Assembly: GCA_034401795.1 (NCBI GenBank)
Contig: CM067366.1
Coordinates: 83,315,647 to 83,379,646 of the forward strand
From: Chaetoderma sp. LZ-2023a
Lineage: Eukaryota > Mollusca > Caudofoveata > Chaetodermatida > Chaetodermatidae
Length of the DNA stretch: 64,000 nucleotides
Direction: 5' to 3'
Part shown: in pieces, positions 32,170-44,160 of the stretch
How positions within the stretch are numbered: position 1 is the stretch's first letter
Layout of the letters: each line of letters starts with the position of its first letter
Translations under genes and position numbers: made by a program
The notes under the pieces: generated by a model
What the model saw: the letters and a program-made list of their open reading frames with translations, nothing else
The model's database searches: none
What the model was told of the DNA's origin: nothing

Positions 32170-35040
32170 ACTTTTGAATAATATTGTTCACATCAAATTA
32201 AGAACTAACAAGGAACAATATTGCGGTGGGGCCTTCTATGGCCTAAAAATGTGATTCTACAGATGTAGAGGCAGCGATGTTCTTTGGTGGATGACTCACC
32301 GGATCCATGCTAAAAAGTGGATATTCAACCACCACACTGCATATCGTGTGTGTCTCTTTTAACTTTGTGACCTTAGCAAGTAAACTTTGCCCGGTACGTC
32401 TTAAAAACTACCTGATGTACCCCACACCATTAAGCTTAGTTATGTATCTGCAACAGTATTCAACAACCCGCTTGATAAAGGGTTGTTCTTAACTTTCATC
32501 CTACCGTTATTGAATGGAACTTTTCTGATCACAGTAATGTTATCATAGAACTTACTAACCATTCATTAGATATTCTTATATTGTGATTACCGTCCTGAGT
32601 TCGCACCGCTCCCGTCCTGGATCAGCATGCAGGAATTCTGTCTGTGGGAATCTACATGCGGAACCTTTCCAGCCTTTGGGAGAACATGTCAACTCACATC
32701 ACTCCAATAGTGACGTATCAATTTCAGTAACATGATAGCCCATCCTTAAGAATGGCTATCGAGTATTCAAGTAACTTTTATAACATTCTCAATTCATCCG
32801 TTAATTACAACTTCAATGATTGTATCTTATCTTTGTAAATGGTCCTGATGACTAAAAGACACAGTAACGGGCTCAGGAGCGCTAGTTATAATTTCTTTAT
32901 CCGTTCATAGTTATTTTTATTTTACTGTAAGGTGTTTTCACTAACCGCACCGTAATAGGTCTATCAACCTGTATTACTATTATTATTCTGATCAATTCAC
33001 ATTGTTATTACTTGTATTTGGTTAGTTTAGTATATGGCTAGTAGCCATCCGTTGATATGTTTTGTTTATTTGTAGAAAACTTAGGACCGCAGTGCATTTA
33101 GGAAATACTATACAGCAACATTATATATGCATCATTTCCTCCCGCCACCAACACGTTTCACTAAGGTCGCTGTCCGTGCTATAACTTTGTTTATCCCGGA
33201 ATGCTACCGACTAAACCTGACTATTCAGCTCGATAGTATATGTTTAATATGATTAGAAACAATTTCTTCATTAGGAGACATATAGTATACGCCTCTTTTC
33301 CAGTTGTTGCGGTGATCTAGCCCCACACTCTGGCAAGGTTGTGTAAAATTGGCCAATATACCTATAGGGCCTCATATTTATAAAGTTATTGTCTCTCTTC
33401 ATGTTCCACTAAGCCTTATGGCTTCTTAATTGGTTGGATATCCCTATCCGCACCGTGGACTGATCCAACCATGGGAAACTATTGGAGGTTTCAGAGCGGT
33501 GATGACCAAGGTGTGGTGTCACACACACCTCCCGTGTATCTTCTGATACCTAGTAGTTAGTTATCCGTGCCAATGTAGGAAGCACTGCGAAAACATATTT
33601 TATTTATTGATCTTTTACATCCCTTGGAAGATCTCTCCTGCACCGCAGTGCATATTGGGCAACTTGTGTATAAACCTATCATCAGGTCAAAAGTTAGCTC
33701 CATAAGACTTGGTGACGGGCAAGATGCGCATCTACACCGAATTCTGTAAGAATGTCTGGGCAAGATGTTGGATTCTGCCACGCCCTCTCGGGAAGGACAT
33801 TCACAGTGGATATTCGTCTCTCCTACTCCCACCGTAACAATGGCACAGTTGCTTAAATTTGCTTATGTGAAAAGTATCCATTGTCCTGTGACTTTTTAGA
33901 TGGTTACGAAGTTGGGCATTCGGATTTTCACAAAGCTCGGATGTCTTACCTAGTAACATGTATGCGCACTGTCCTTGGAGGTGGATGCTTTCCAAGACTT
34001 CTCACGGGAGGTGGGGCATCTGCACCCTCGGACAGCCATGTTCAAAGATAGATAGGAAAATAGTTCTTGTCTTTAAAACTTAACGGATAGGTTAGGCATA
34101 GCAGAAGGCCCGCAGAAATACAAGCGGCACCCACTAATTCAGTGTCTTGGACCTACATAAGACGGTGATGTTGGAATCCCTCAGGAATCGCTCATCCCGT
34201 CTTCACATAAAACAGCACGCAACATTTTACTTACAGTTTCACTAGGATGCTCTTTTCTTTACAGCACTTTTGTTGAATATAAGAGTTGCCCTCCCCGCTT
34301 CCCCCCCCCCCCCTCCTGGTTTAAGCAGTGGCAGCATTTTCCTGTGACGGAGGCCCGCGCGAGGCACTTGCCTCTCGCAAGGATCCAGTAACAGCGGCCC
34401 ACGCGAGGCTACTACTTCTCACCAGAAATACAGCATCAGAAGTAATGCCCGTGCAAGGCACATAGCCTCTCGCCACAACTAAAGGATATTTTCCTTTTTC
34501 CTTTTCAATTAGAGGTATAATAGCTTATACTAAGTTAATTAGTGATCTCGTATGAGGGGGCCTCCTTTACGGGGATACCTCTGCGGACCTGCGAGTCTGT
34601 GTGGTACCTCCGGTGGTCCCACATTTAAAAGTTCATCAGGCTGTCTCTATGTCTTGTATTTTCGTATGCTCATTATATCTAGCAAACTTGATGGTCTGTT
34701 TTAGGTAAATTAATTGTATAGGCTTATTTAGGTTAGGTCGCCATCAAATCTTGTAAGGCCATAGATCTCAAAATTGCTATGGACAGGCATACCGGTGACA
34801 CCAATTCATGGGATGAGGCTGTTGTGTTTAATGTTCACTACGATGGTCGCACGGCCCCACCGGAACGATTGAATTCCACCGGCCTTAGGAGCCGGTCTTT
34901 GTTACCCGTAGGGAAGTGTCGCACGGGATCCGTATCCCCGAGACCGGGAGCTAACCAATGTCATCACTCGTAGTGCACATGCTGTGCGGCGAGTCGACAA
35001 CAGACACCAGAACGGCCCAACGCTACCCCGCGAGCTACAT
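32170..35040 (+). repeat. 2.8-kb noncoding repeat D, copy 1
   Basis: Colinear with 53020-55815 for its whole length, by shared blocks in order: ATGTGATTCTACAGATGTAG, GCTATAACTTTGTTTA, ATTCAGCTCGATAG, TAGCCCC, ATATAAACCTA, GACGGGCRAGATGCG, AGAATGTCTGGGCA, TTCACRTAA, GGATACCTCTGCGGACCT. It ends with a terminal module (GACAGGCATACCGGTGACAC to about 34975). No conserved long ORF is seen on either strand. The nature of the element is unknown. Confidence 0.75.
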
Positions 35041-35339
35041 TTTTCATGTATATATGTTCTTCATGTACTTCAGAAGAAGTTAACGAATAAACTAAACTAT
35101 AAACAGACCAGCGAAATGTTTACTCATTTGCCAACTAAATGTCAACTTTTATTAAATTATTAATATCATTATTAGTATTAGTATTATAATTATAATTATT
35201 ATGATTGTAAAATAATAAGTATTATTATTATGAAAAGAAAACAGGACTGCTTAGTTGTAATGCGCTGACTAGAATGGACGTTGCCATTTATGAAACGCAC
35301 TCCATGCGTCGCTCTCCAAGCTCTACGTCGAATACCCTG

Positions 35340-35515
35340 AGTACAATGGAACTTTCCGTTTTAGCTATGCCCCGCCCATCTCTAGCTAGCTCCACCCACA
35401 CCTCGCTCGTGTTGGAATCGATCGATCTTTGAACAACCTGAGTATCAATTTCCAAAAAAGTACACAGGTAAGCTGTTGAATATTTTGAAACTAATTTGAA
35501 TGGGTGCTGTTGCTG
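35340..35515. repeat. MITE family A copy, right half missing
   Basis: TTTTAGCTATGCCCCGCCCA, CTCCACCCACACCTCGCTCG, GATCGATCTTTGAAC, CAGGTAAGCTGTTGAATATT and TTGAAACTAATTTGAATGGG, ending at GTTGCTGCCC. It abuts the next pseudogene. Confidence 0.75.
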
Positions 35516-35589
35516 CCCTAATACATGAAGCTCAATGAGTCTGCTGTGGATCATGCAAGCAAGAATGTTTTTCTCGCAAATGAAGAAAA

Positions 35590-36480
35590 TAAGAATCAAT
35601 TCATATCCTTACTTGCACATTAGCGTGCAGCTGAAAATCATAAAGTACGCCAAGCAGTAGATGATGCTGACACATTGATAGTATCATCGGCCATAGAACT
35701 TGCATCTGTAAATAACCATTCTGTGACAGAAGTAGCTGATGCCACTGACATTCTTGTGCTTCTCTTGTACTATTTTAGACCTGAACTATCAGATATAGTT
35801 CTGAGATCAGAGGGAAAGAGTAGTCAAAGGAAAGGCCAGAGGGTCTGCATTATCCGGGATGTATGTGCACATCTGGGTGATGAGATCACTCATCGGCTGC
35901 TATTTATTCATGCATGGGGTGGCTGCGACACATCTTCAGCTTGATTCGGTCAAGGTAAAAGTGCCATTCTAAAGAAGCTTAAATATTCAGAAGCGATCTG
36001 GAAACTCAGTGATGAGTAAGGTACATATGACACTACACAAGAGAATGTTATCGAGGCCGGGCTGTTGCTAATGCTGTATGGAGGGAAGCCGACTGATACA
36101 TTGAATGGCCTCAGGTACCTTTTGTACATGCGGATGGCAGCAACAGGTATATCAAAAATGCAATCAGAGAAACTTCCACCAACAGAGGGAGCAGCTGCCT
36201 ACCATTGTCTAAGAGTGCACCTCCAAATTGTACCATGGAAAAAACTAATTTTAAGCACACTTGATCCTAGCTTGAAGATCAGAAATTAACACTTCTGCCG
36301 ACTAATTTAGAACCTGGAGCACAGGACATTCTCAAAGTTGTTCTGTGTAAGTGCAAATCTTCTTTAAAAAATCCATGTGGAACAATGGTATGCTCATGTC
36401 GTAAAAATGGCCTCCAGTTTGTTTTGGCATGTGGTAATTGTTATGGTGGTGGATGTAGGAACATGGTGGAACTTATTGTT
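35590..36480 (+). pseudogene. Multicopy cysteine-rich protein family, decayed
   Basis: One long plus-strand coding remnant with at least five stops. Order: V-D-D-A-D-T-L-I-V; D-A-T-D-I-L-V-L-L-L-Y (acid pair in a beta-strand context, reminiscent of PIN/FEN-like nucleases); L-L-F-I-H-A-W-G-G-C-D-T-S-S-A then F-G-Q-G-K; M-L-Y-G-G-K; K-L-P-P-T-E-G-A-A-A-Y-H; L-R-V-H-L-Q-I-V-P-W. A C-terminal cysteine cluster follows (L-C-K-C-K ... C-S-C-R-K-N-G-L ... C-G-N-C-Y-G-G-G-C-R-N). I recall the H-A-x-x-G-C-D-T and cysteine-cluster pattern as common in invertebrate repeats, but do not know its element or function. MITE family A sequence lies on both sides. Confidence 0.6.
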
Positions 36481-36719
36481 TCTAATGATAATAATAATGA
36501 AAGTGAATACAATACATTGATAATTTGGATAAAGATATGTGTATACGATGCCTTATTAGCTCCTCTAATGTTAATATTCATCTAATTATTAAATATACAC
36601 TCCCATTAAAAATCTATCTCAACCAAAGCATTAGCAACAGTTCCACTTTTACGTATTCAAGGATACATCTCAAAGAACGCATTACCATATGCTACATGCA
36701 TTTATCAATGAAATATCAT

Positions 36720-36800
36720 TGACTCAGTTTCAAAATAATCATCCATAAAGGTCTTGAAGATGTTGAAACTAATTTTGACTAGCAGCTGTTGCTTCAAACT
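36720..36800. repeat. MITE family A core fragment
   Basis: CAGTTTCAAAATAATCATCC ... TTGAAACTAATTTTGACTAG, inverted arms around a short centre. Confidence 0.6.
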
Positions 36801-36914
36801 GGATTTTAAATTTTCATTAGGATATAGCGCAGGTCTATAGTATTATGGACTTCTGGATATAGTAATTAGATCACAAATAATATTTAGTTTCTTGGTTCGT
36901 ATGTGTTAACGGTT

Positions 36915-37258
36915 CAGAGTCACACCAAAATGCTTGGAAATAAAATTATTAAATTATATACTTTTAGAGGCTTAAATTGTGTGCCTAGATAAGGATGCAA
37001 AATCAATCTTAACATACGATGATTTCATTACGCATTAATTAATAAAAAATGTTAAGTTCTGAAATTGAATTAGAGACACGAATACCTAATTCAACTTAAC
37101 AACTAAAATGATTGTATTAATTTATATGAAATGAAATGATCTTATGCTAGGGTTTATTTCGTTTCATTACATTTAGATACACAATTTAATCCTATAAAAG
37201 TACCCAAATTTAGCAATTTTATTTTCAAGCATTTGGTGTGAATATGCGCCTTTAATTA
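36915..37258. repeat. MITE family B full foldback copy
   Basis: The ends mirror each other: TCACACCAAAATGCTTGGAA on the left and TTCAAGCATTTGGTGTGAAT on the right. CTTTTAGAGGCTTAAATTGT pairs with ACAATTTAATCCTATAAAAG. Length is about 330 bp. Other copies: 6735, 27455, 41910 and 56905. Confidence 0.85.
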
Positions 37259-37620
37259 ACTAATTTGCATATTAGTTATTTTAATTTATTTAAAGTTAAT
37301 TAGCTGATTGTTAAATTTTTATTTTATCATATATGGTATATGAATCGGGCAATATAAAACAAGTTAGATAACAAATACATTCATGATATACCAGATTAAA
37401 TGCTTTATACCACACAAAGCTCATTATACGCATATTAATTAGCTAATTTGCATATTGTAAGATTTCCCCAAAACGGATTTTTGCGGGAGGGTGAAATCCC
37501 GGTTCCAACGAGACAAAAACCAGCTTGATCGCAATTTTTTCCCGGGTTAGGCTATTTTTTTGTTTTCAACTACCACACTACACGGGCGAAACAGGTTCCA
37601 GCGTGTCTTCCAGCGTTACC
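37259..37620. other. AT-rich DNA, no gene
   Basis: Contains CTAATTTGCATATT twice (37260 and 37442) within an AT-rich tract. Nothing coding. Confidence 0.5.
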
Positions 37621-37627
37621 AGGACTG

Positions 37628-38226
37628 TTAGTGGTCTGAGTGAACACCCGTTTTGACTAGCGTTACTATCCTGAATAGGTCGACTGTACGGAGAAACCCG
37701 GACTCTACGCTTTCTGGTGTCTTGACGAAATTCTGACTGACCTGAAGCTCTGCTTTTAAGATCCTTTTCTCATCGTATGAATTTTCTGCCAACTGACGAG
37801 TTTCGTATTCCGCTACTACGCGCCAACCTAACTCGGATGAATCTGCTATTTTAATTGGTGTTTGCCTATGATTGAGCACATCGATACCTTTTTGCAGTTC
37901 AGACGATGCTTTTTCTGGCACCTCCTTTCGCTCTACAACTTGTTGTGTCGAATACAAATTAGACAAACTTCTTGATTAGCCGAATATTGGGCTTGATTTC
38001 TTTTTCGTTTGAAGACGTACTCTTTCTAAGCCTGTAAGTCGTTAATCGCTGCCAACTGATCTTCTCGTTGTTGATCAAACAATTCTGACTTAAAACTATC
38101 AAAATGCACAGATATTAACGAGTCCATCCTAAACAACAACTCATTAGAATTTTGCGCCACTGTAGCCTGTACAATTCGTCTAAACCAGGAATGGGTGCAA
38201 TTTTGACTGTAAATAACTTTCAACAC
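37628..38226 (-). pseudogene. Repeated invertebrate protein fragment, unassigned
   Basis: Minus-strand frames join across one stop and one frameshift. 38226-38026 is F-R-M-D-S-L-I-S-V-H-F-D-S-F-K and Q-L-A-A-I-N-D-L-Q-A. After the stop comes F-K-R-K-R-N-Q-A-Q-Y-S-A-N-Q-E-V. Then 37966-37628 gives L-Q-K-G-I-D-V-L-N-H-R-Q, K-I-A-D-S-S-E-L-G-W-R-V-V-A-E-Y and S-Y-D-E-K-R-I-L-K-A-E. The pattern (coiled helices, then R-K-x-N-Q-x-Q-Y, then A-D-S-S-x-x-G-W-x-V-V-x-E-Y) is one I recall as multicopy in invertebrate genomes, possibly the first ORF of a DIRS-like or other retroelement. The assignment is unproven. Confidence 0.5.
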
Positions 38227-38239
38227 GTTAATGAAAACA

Positions 38240-40908
38240 AACGATCAATTACGGCCACTTAAGAAAGTCAAGAAAACTGGACTGCCTACTTGTAAAGCGC
38301 TGACTAGAATGAACGTTAACATTTACGAAACGCACTCCATACATCGCACTCCAAGCTCCAAGGCGAATACCCTGAGTACAATTCAGTAAGCCATGACAAT
38401 ATTTACAATCTACACTTCGTGACAAAAATAAATATATAAAGCAGTTGTCTCTTTATTCATAAAGAGCAGTCTAAAAGAAGAAAAAGGTTCACTAATCAAA
38501 GGGTTGTTTTTGGTTCTTGCCTAGGGGTGTGCCTAGGGCGTCTTAATGGGTTTTTGCGGAATTTAGGCGGCGAAACCGTCTGTATCAGAAAGAAAATGCA
38601 TGGGTTGCAAGACACGTTGGAGTGATAGAAAGGATGGCGGGAGGTCGGTTGTTATTGAAACCTAGAAAGCATCCGTGCGGAGTGGTCTTAAGTGGCATGA
38701 TGAAATATCGCGCTGTTGAAACCGTTTGCTACAATGCATCGAGTTGGTGACAAGGTGTCCGGACGTGGCTAAGGCGAGCTGAGAGACGCAGCTAACCAAA
38801 GAACTCATCTTTCCTAGTCCTAGTGATATTTCCTGCTCAAAGCGGCTCGTGGCTAAGCCGAAGCAGAGCAGATCGATGTGTCGGAAGATACGTTCCAATT
38901 GCAAGATCTTCGACCAGGAGCTAAACGGGGAAAATCGGGAGAAACATCCACTGCCAACTTTACACTATTTGAGGGCACTCCAAGTGAAATGCGCGGGCCA
39001 TACCGAACAAGCAAAAGAAGTAGCCTTTTTTGGCGAGGGTGGGGTGGACCTAGGGTGGATAACATGTCTTCGATCGCAGCGTTGATTCAATTTTTGTGTG
39101 CTGAGCAAAGTGCTGAGTGCATAACCTGCTTTGAAAAGTGACAAAAAGGGTGAGCATCCTTATTCGTATTTATAAGTATTTGAAAAGCAACGCCGCAACA
39201 AAGCTAGTATTTATCTTCACATTAAGCCGAGATCATCGTCCGCAATTTTACGGCTAAGACGGGCGATTTCCTATAGAGTGTTCCTTAAGACAAAGATGGA
39301 ATAGCTGCTAAAGAGGGAGAGAAACGGTAAACAGCGCTCAAGGCAATATATCTAGGAATCTATAACGAATAGAGAGTTAGTGAATACATTTAAGATTTAC
39401 CATGCACAGTTCAAGTCCTAGAAGCATGGTAGAAAGTTCACAGTCATGGCAGAAGACTCCCGCAGTTGTGAGGTCTAGGTTTTGCTATTGCAGGCATTGT
39501 TGGCTTTTAACCAGCCTATATATAATCCCAATACACAACGTCAAGTCGTGACTTAATCCCTGACGGCCAGAGATCACAATAGCTGGGTGGGTGGCAGAGT
39601 GGATGATAGTTCGAGCAGATCCTAAAAAAAGCGATGCCGAGGAAATCTGTTTTGTTACAAAGAGTTCTTGTCACGAGAGCGGTGCGGTGGAGTTGTTCCT
39701 TATAGGATGTTTCTGTCGAAAATGGGTGGCGTGGTGGAAGTTCGCTTTCACAAGAATGTTCTTCAGTTGTGGGAAAAGTGTCCTTCAGAACAAGACGATA
39801 CAAAGTGGCAGAAGCGGAACTTGGTCGGAGGCTAGTACCGAACTGAGGTTTGCTGAGTTCCTTTGCAGTGAGTGGATGGGGCAGTGGATGATGATGTTAT
39901 AGCACAGGAAAAACCAGCAGGTTCAGCTGTATTGGAGTTTGATGTCTAGTTCGCATTCGTGTCAGGAAACAGCGTGAATTTTCCGTTCACGAAATTTTTT
40001 TGAGCAACACAAAAACGGTGGAATTTTCTGAGGGCAGAAGAATTTAGGCTGTTATTATTAAGCCACAGTTAGATTAGCGGCTATTTGAAAAGGATGTTGT
40101 GCTGTCGACTGTATAGATGACATCCCACTCTGAGCAGTTTAAATCAGAAGTTCTGGTGTGCTTTCTCTCTCAGGTATTAGAGTAGAGAAGCAAAACAATT
40201 ACCATCGACGGGGGTCATTGGCGGGCATCAGTGTGAAACCTGGACGCTTGTTGCGGTGCTTAATGCTGCAGAGCGAGCAGCTTTTATACTCTCTGCTATG
40301 CATCTCATTTTCTTTTGACGAAGGGCTGGCTTTCTTACGATATCTTCAGCCAATCGGTGATCATCTGTACTGAGACGCCATTTTAGCAACGTCCAGCAGG
40401 AGTCAGGCGTTGAATGGCGGGGTTGATCTCTGTACTGTCCTTTTTCGAGTACACACAAGGATTCAGGAATTCGGGGTCGCGTTCCTCTTGTCTTGACTCG
40501 TCGTTATCATCACGAGGAAGCAAAATCTTCTGGCGTTCTAATTGTACCAAACATTCCTGGGAGATTTTAAGGTCATGGCCATTCTTTCGAGGAAGAAGTC
40601 GTGCAAAGATTATGTATACAACCTAAAGGTGTTTACTCAGTCATCGGCATCATGCGAACGTGTCCGGGTCACTCTCTATGAAAGAAAACCTGTCTATTAC
40701 GGGTGTACTCCCAGTAATTTGGCGCATGCGCAGAGGGGGTAAATCGAGTCTTAGACATTCTTGCCTTCGTGCGTGGATTGAGTATCGTCATCCATAGGGC
40801 AGCCGTAGCATAGTCCTGGTGGCTGTTTACTGGTTCCGGGTTGGCTAGTCCTGTTACCTGCCAACACTGTAGCGACCAGATGTCTGGTTTAACTGTCATG
40901 ATTCTATA
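38240..40908. other. No recognised gene
   Basis: 38290-38385 resembles 35265-35345 (GCGCTGACTAGAATG...GACGTTR, CGCACTCCATRC, GAATACCCTGAGTACAAT), a shared dispersed segment. The rest has short frames on both strands, none recognised. Confidence 0.45.
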
Positions 40909-41106
40909 GCTACAAGACGGTTGTGTTAACTAGCGGACATCTGAAACTACCAGAAGCCCGTGTTAACTATCGGACTTCTGGATCTACCAAACACCCGTTT
41001 TAACTATCGGACTTTTGGATCTACCAGACGCCCATGTTAACTATCGGACTTCTGGAGCTACCAATCATCTGTATTAACAATCTAACTCTTGTAGCTACCA
41101 GGCATC
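40909..41106. repeat. 37-bp minisatellite, five units
   Basis: Units of exactly 37 bp begin CTACCAGA and contain GTGTTAACTATCGGACTTCT. Five tandem copies with substitutions and no length change run directly into the (CGTG)n array. Confidence 0.9.
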
Positions 41107-41415
<309 letters not shown>

Positions 41416-41909
41416 TTTCTTGCGGTCACCTCACGGCATGCTTCTGGCATCCTTAATACATGGCCCTAGACTTTTGCAGACGGCGGCAATGTATTGGCAT
41501 CTTGTATAGTGTATCATTGGTAATTACGCTGTCTGGTCATCAGTGTCCAGTGATGGTGCGTAGGTGTTGGCAGTGGCAGGCATCAAGTTTGTCTACAGCA
41601 GCCTTTGGAGCTGCCTAGCTCCCACATTTACATTGTTATGACTTTAGCAGGGGAGAAGGTAGGGGTGGGGGCCGCGTTCTATGCTGATGATAGAAATTTA
41701 TAAATCGTTTGCCAGTTATAGGCCTACACCTTTCTCGTATTGACGTCATTACGACAGACCCACACCTCACCATACTCACCCAATCAACATTCAGATAGCG
41801 TCGTCTGTCTGGCAACATGAAAGGCAAACAGCTGACCAGAATTTAGTAATTATTATACCAAAAGATACCGGGCATTAAATTGTTTCTATGATAAACTACA
41901 ATCATAGTA

Positions 41910-42200
41910 ATGGTGCATATTCACACAATTATGCTTGAAAATAAAATTGTTTACATAGTTGTAATGAAACGAAATAAATCTTAGCATATGTTGGTTTCAT
42001 TCCGTATAAGTCAATATGGATCATGGATATGAAAATAGTCAACAGAATATTTATTAATTAGTAATTGCATACAATTCTACAAGTGGCGGACTATTCCATA
42101 TTCATGACGACTATTTCTGTCAATTATGATTGTGGCGTCAGCCTACATGTGACGTAATTGATTATGATGTCATATACTTGACTGACAGGTCGGATTCATG
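41910..42200. repeat. MITE family B fragment followed by family A tail
   Basis: GCATATTCACACAATTATGC, GAAACGAAATAAATCTTAGC (family B, internally deleted) to about 42020. Then TGTGACGTAATTGATTATGA and ATGTCATATAC-type tail sequence of family A at 42140-42190. Confidence 0.65.
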
Positions 42201-42503
42201 AATTCTTCATATAAGCTAAACGGCTTAAACTGTGTTGTATCTGAGTCTAATATGACCATCCAGGTGAATTGTGAGAATGCATTGAGGGAATGTATGTTCC
42301 CAAAGTGTGTTACAGTCTATGAAACTAAATGGGCTTCCGTGGGCCTCGAGTGTTACATGGGCACAGCATTTATTTCATCATATGTTATGGTTAAGGAATC
42401 TAGAAATGCTTGTTGTCGTTTTTGGTGCAAATTTATGATATTTTTCTTGATCATAAAGATATATATAAACCATTTTCGGCACATTTAAGCCATCTGACAT
42501 ATA

Positions 42504-44160
42504 CACCTGTGCAAAAGTTAAGCACCACCCTATTTTTACGCACATGCGAGGGTATATTCATGTGCTATGAAGAAAGCAATAGCATAAACATTTATGTACC
42601 CAACCATCTTAGTGCAAGAGGTAATAATGCAACTAGAGGAATGCTGATTATGATGGTGGGGAAACACTGTATGTTTTTGTTTGAACTTGAAAATGAGGCC
42701 TGAATATGGTTACGTTGACACAACTGACAACTATTGCCCTACAGTTGACACACGTGGCTAGATTGTCATTAATGGTGTCTGAAAACGAAGTTTAACATCT
42801 GTGCACGAGTTTGAGACTGTCATTATTAATACCGGGTATATCCACCTTGTGCCTGGATGACGGCCTGGACACGACGTCTCATGCTGGTCACCAACCGACT
42901 GATACGCCATTGTGGTATTCGTTGCCATTCAAGATGGAGTGCGTCTGTTAATTCCTGTAGGTTCTGCACAGGAGGATCCCTCCTTCTCACCATGTTTCCC
43001 AGAATGTCCCAGATATGCTCAATAGGGTTCATGTCAGGGCTCCTTGCTGGCCATGGTAGGGTTTCGATGGCATTCTGGCGGAGGTATTCATGCACAGCTC
43101 TAGCACGATGTGGTCGGGCGTTGTCATCCATGAACATAGGGTGGGTTCCCGGTGCATGATTTACAAAATGAGGGACCACAACTCTATCCAGTATGGAATC
43201 TTGATATCTTTGTCCATTTAGTGTTCCAGGTACAGTCAACAGATCCAGCATACAATCAAATGAGATGCACCCCCATATCATAACGGAACCTCCACCAAAT
43301 GGAACTTCTTCCATGATGTTACGTTGGTCGTACGCCGTGCGTCTGGACCTCCATACACGAGTTCGACCATCTGTGGCATGAAGCAGGAACCGACTTTCAT
43401 CGGACCAGTGTACCCGTCCCCAGGATCTCATGTTCCAGTGTCTTCTTTCGTTGCACCACCTCAGACGCTCCTCTTTGTGGTGTGCAGTGAGGAGAGGACG
43501 TCTGACAGGTCTCCTAGCTTTCATGCCAGCAGCATACAGTCTCCTTTTGACGGTAGACATTGACACTCTATTGCGCGTTTCCCATTGCTGGCTGAGCACT
43601 CTGCTGTTGGTGAATGGAGATCTCCTAACAAGGCGTACTAGGGCTCGATCATCACGGGCAGTAGTCTTCTTCGGTCTTTCAGATCTAGGCCTGTCCTTCA
43701 CCTCGTTAGTTTGCCCATGTTTTGCAATCAAACGACTGATTACAGTATGGTTAATGTTCAGGTGTCTGCCAATCTCTCTGCATGACATACCAGTGGTATG
43801 CATGCCTATGATTTGCCATTTCACACGATCACTTAACCTTCGTCTTGCCATAGCGGTTCACAATCAAGAGCTAATTCTCTCTGTACAAATAAACCACGGT
43901 CATGAACACAAAATTCCTAATCGTGTCGCCTAAATCTGTATGTAATGTTCTACACCTCAAACTGGACTTTTACATAACTGAACACGTGTGCTGTTTCCCG
44001 CCACGCACGGACATCAAGCGGCGTGAAGTCATGCATGCATGTGCATTTCGTACTTGGAATTATGTCAGCTAACGCGGGGACAAAAAGTATGGCAGCCTAG
44101 TTGTACCATCATGTTTCTACGTTCTATTGTTTTTGCTGGTGCTTAACTTTTGCACAGGTG
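42504..44160 (-). mobile_element. Tc1 element, apparently intact (1,657 bp)
   Basis: The left end CACCTGTGCAAAAGTTAAGC is mirrored at the right end as GCTTAACTTTTGCACAGGTG. The perfect terminal repeat is about 24 bp. TA lies immediately outside both ends (42502-42503 and 44161-44162), the expected Tc1/mariner target duplication. A single uninterrupted transposase gene fills the minus strand. Confidence 0.97.
42826..43851 (-). CDS. Tc1 transposase, DD34E
   Basis: A full-length 341-residue transposase that cuts and pastes its own element at TA sites. Residues 1-110 form the bipartite DNA-binding region: a first helix-turn-helix (M-S-C-R-E-I-G-R-H-L-N-I at 22-33) and a basic linker (D-R-P-R-S-E-R-P-K-K, a GRPR-like hook). 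The second helix-turn-helix runs to about residue 110. The catalytic triad is intact: D151 (H-W-S-D-E-S), D243 (M-D-D-N-A-R-P-H) and E278 (N-P-I-E-H-I-W), with 34 residues between the last two. G-G-G-S-V-M-I-W-G at 186-194 is the glycine-rich box. There is no stop or frameshift. The start was chosen as the only Met giving a full N-terminal domain. A plus-strand 167-codon frame at 43430-43933 is a shadow. Confidence 0.96.
   Translation of the reverse strand: MARRRLSDRVKWQIIGMHTTGMSCREIGRHLNINHTVISRLIAKHGQTNEVKDRPRSERPKKTTARDDRALVRLVRRSPFTNSRVLSQQWETRNRVSMSTVKRRLYAAGMKARRPVRRPLLTAHHKEERLRWCNERRHWNMRSWGRVHWSDESRFLLHATDGRTRVWRSRRTAYDQRNIMEEVPFGGGSVMIWGCISFDCMLDLLTVPGTLNGQRYQDSILDRVVVPHFVNHAPGTHPMFMDDNARPHRARAVHEYLRQNAIETLPWPARSPDMNPIEHIWDILGNMVRRRDPPVQNLQELTDALHLEWQRIPQWRISRLVTSMRRRVQAVIQAQGGYTRY

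Noticed and set aside
43430-43933. 167-codon plus-strand frame
   Set aside because: Shadow of the Tc1 transposase.
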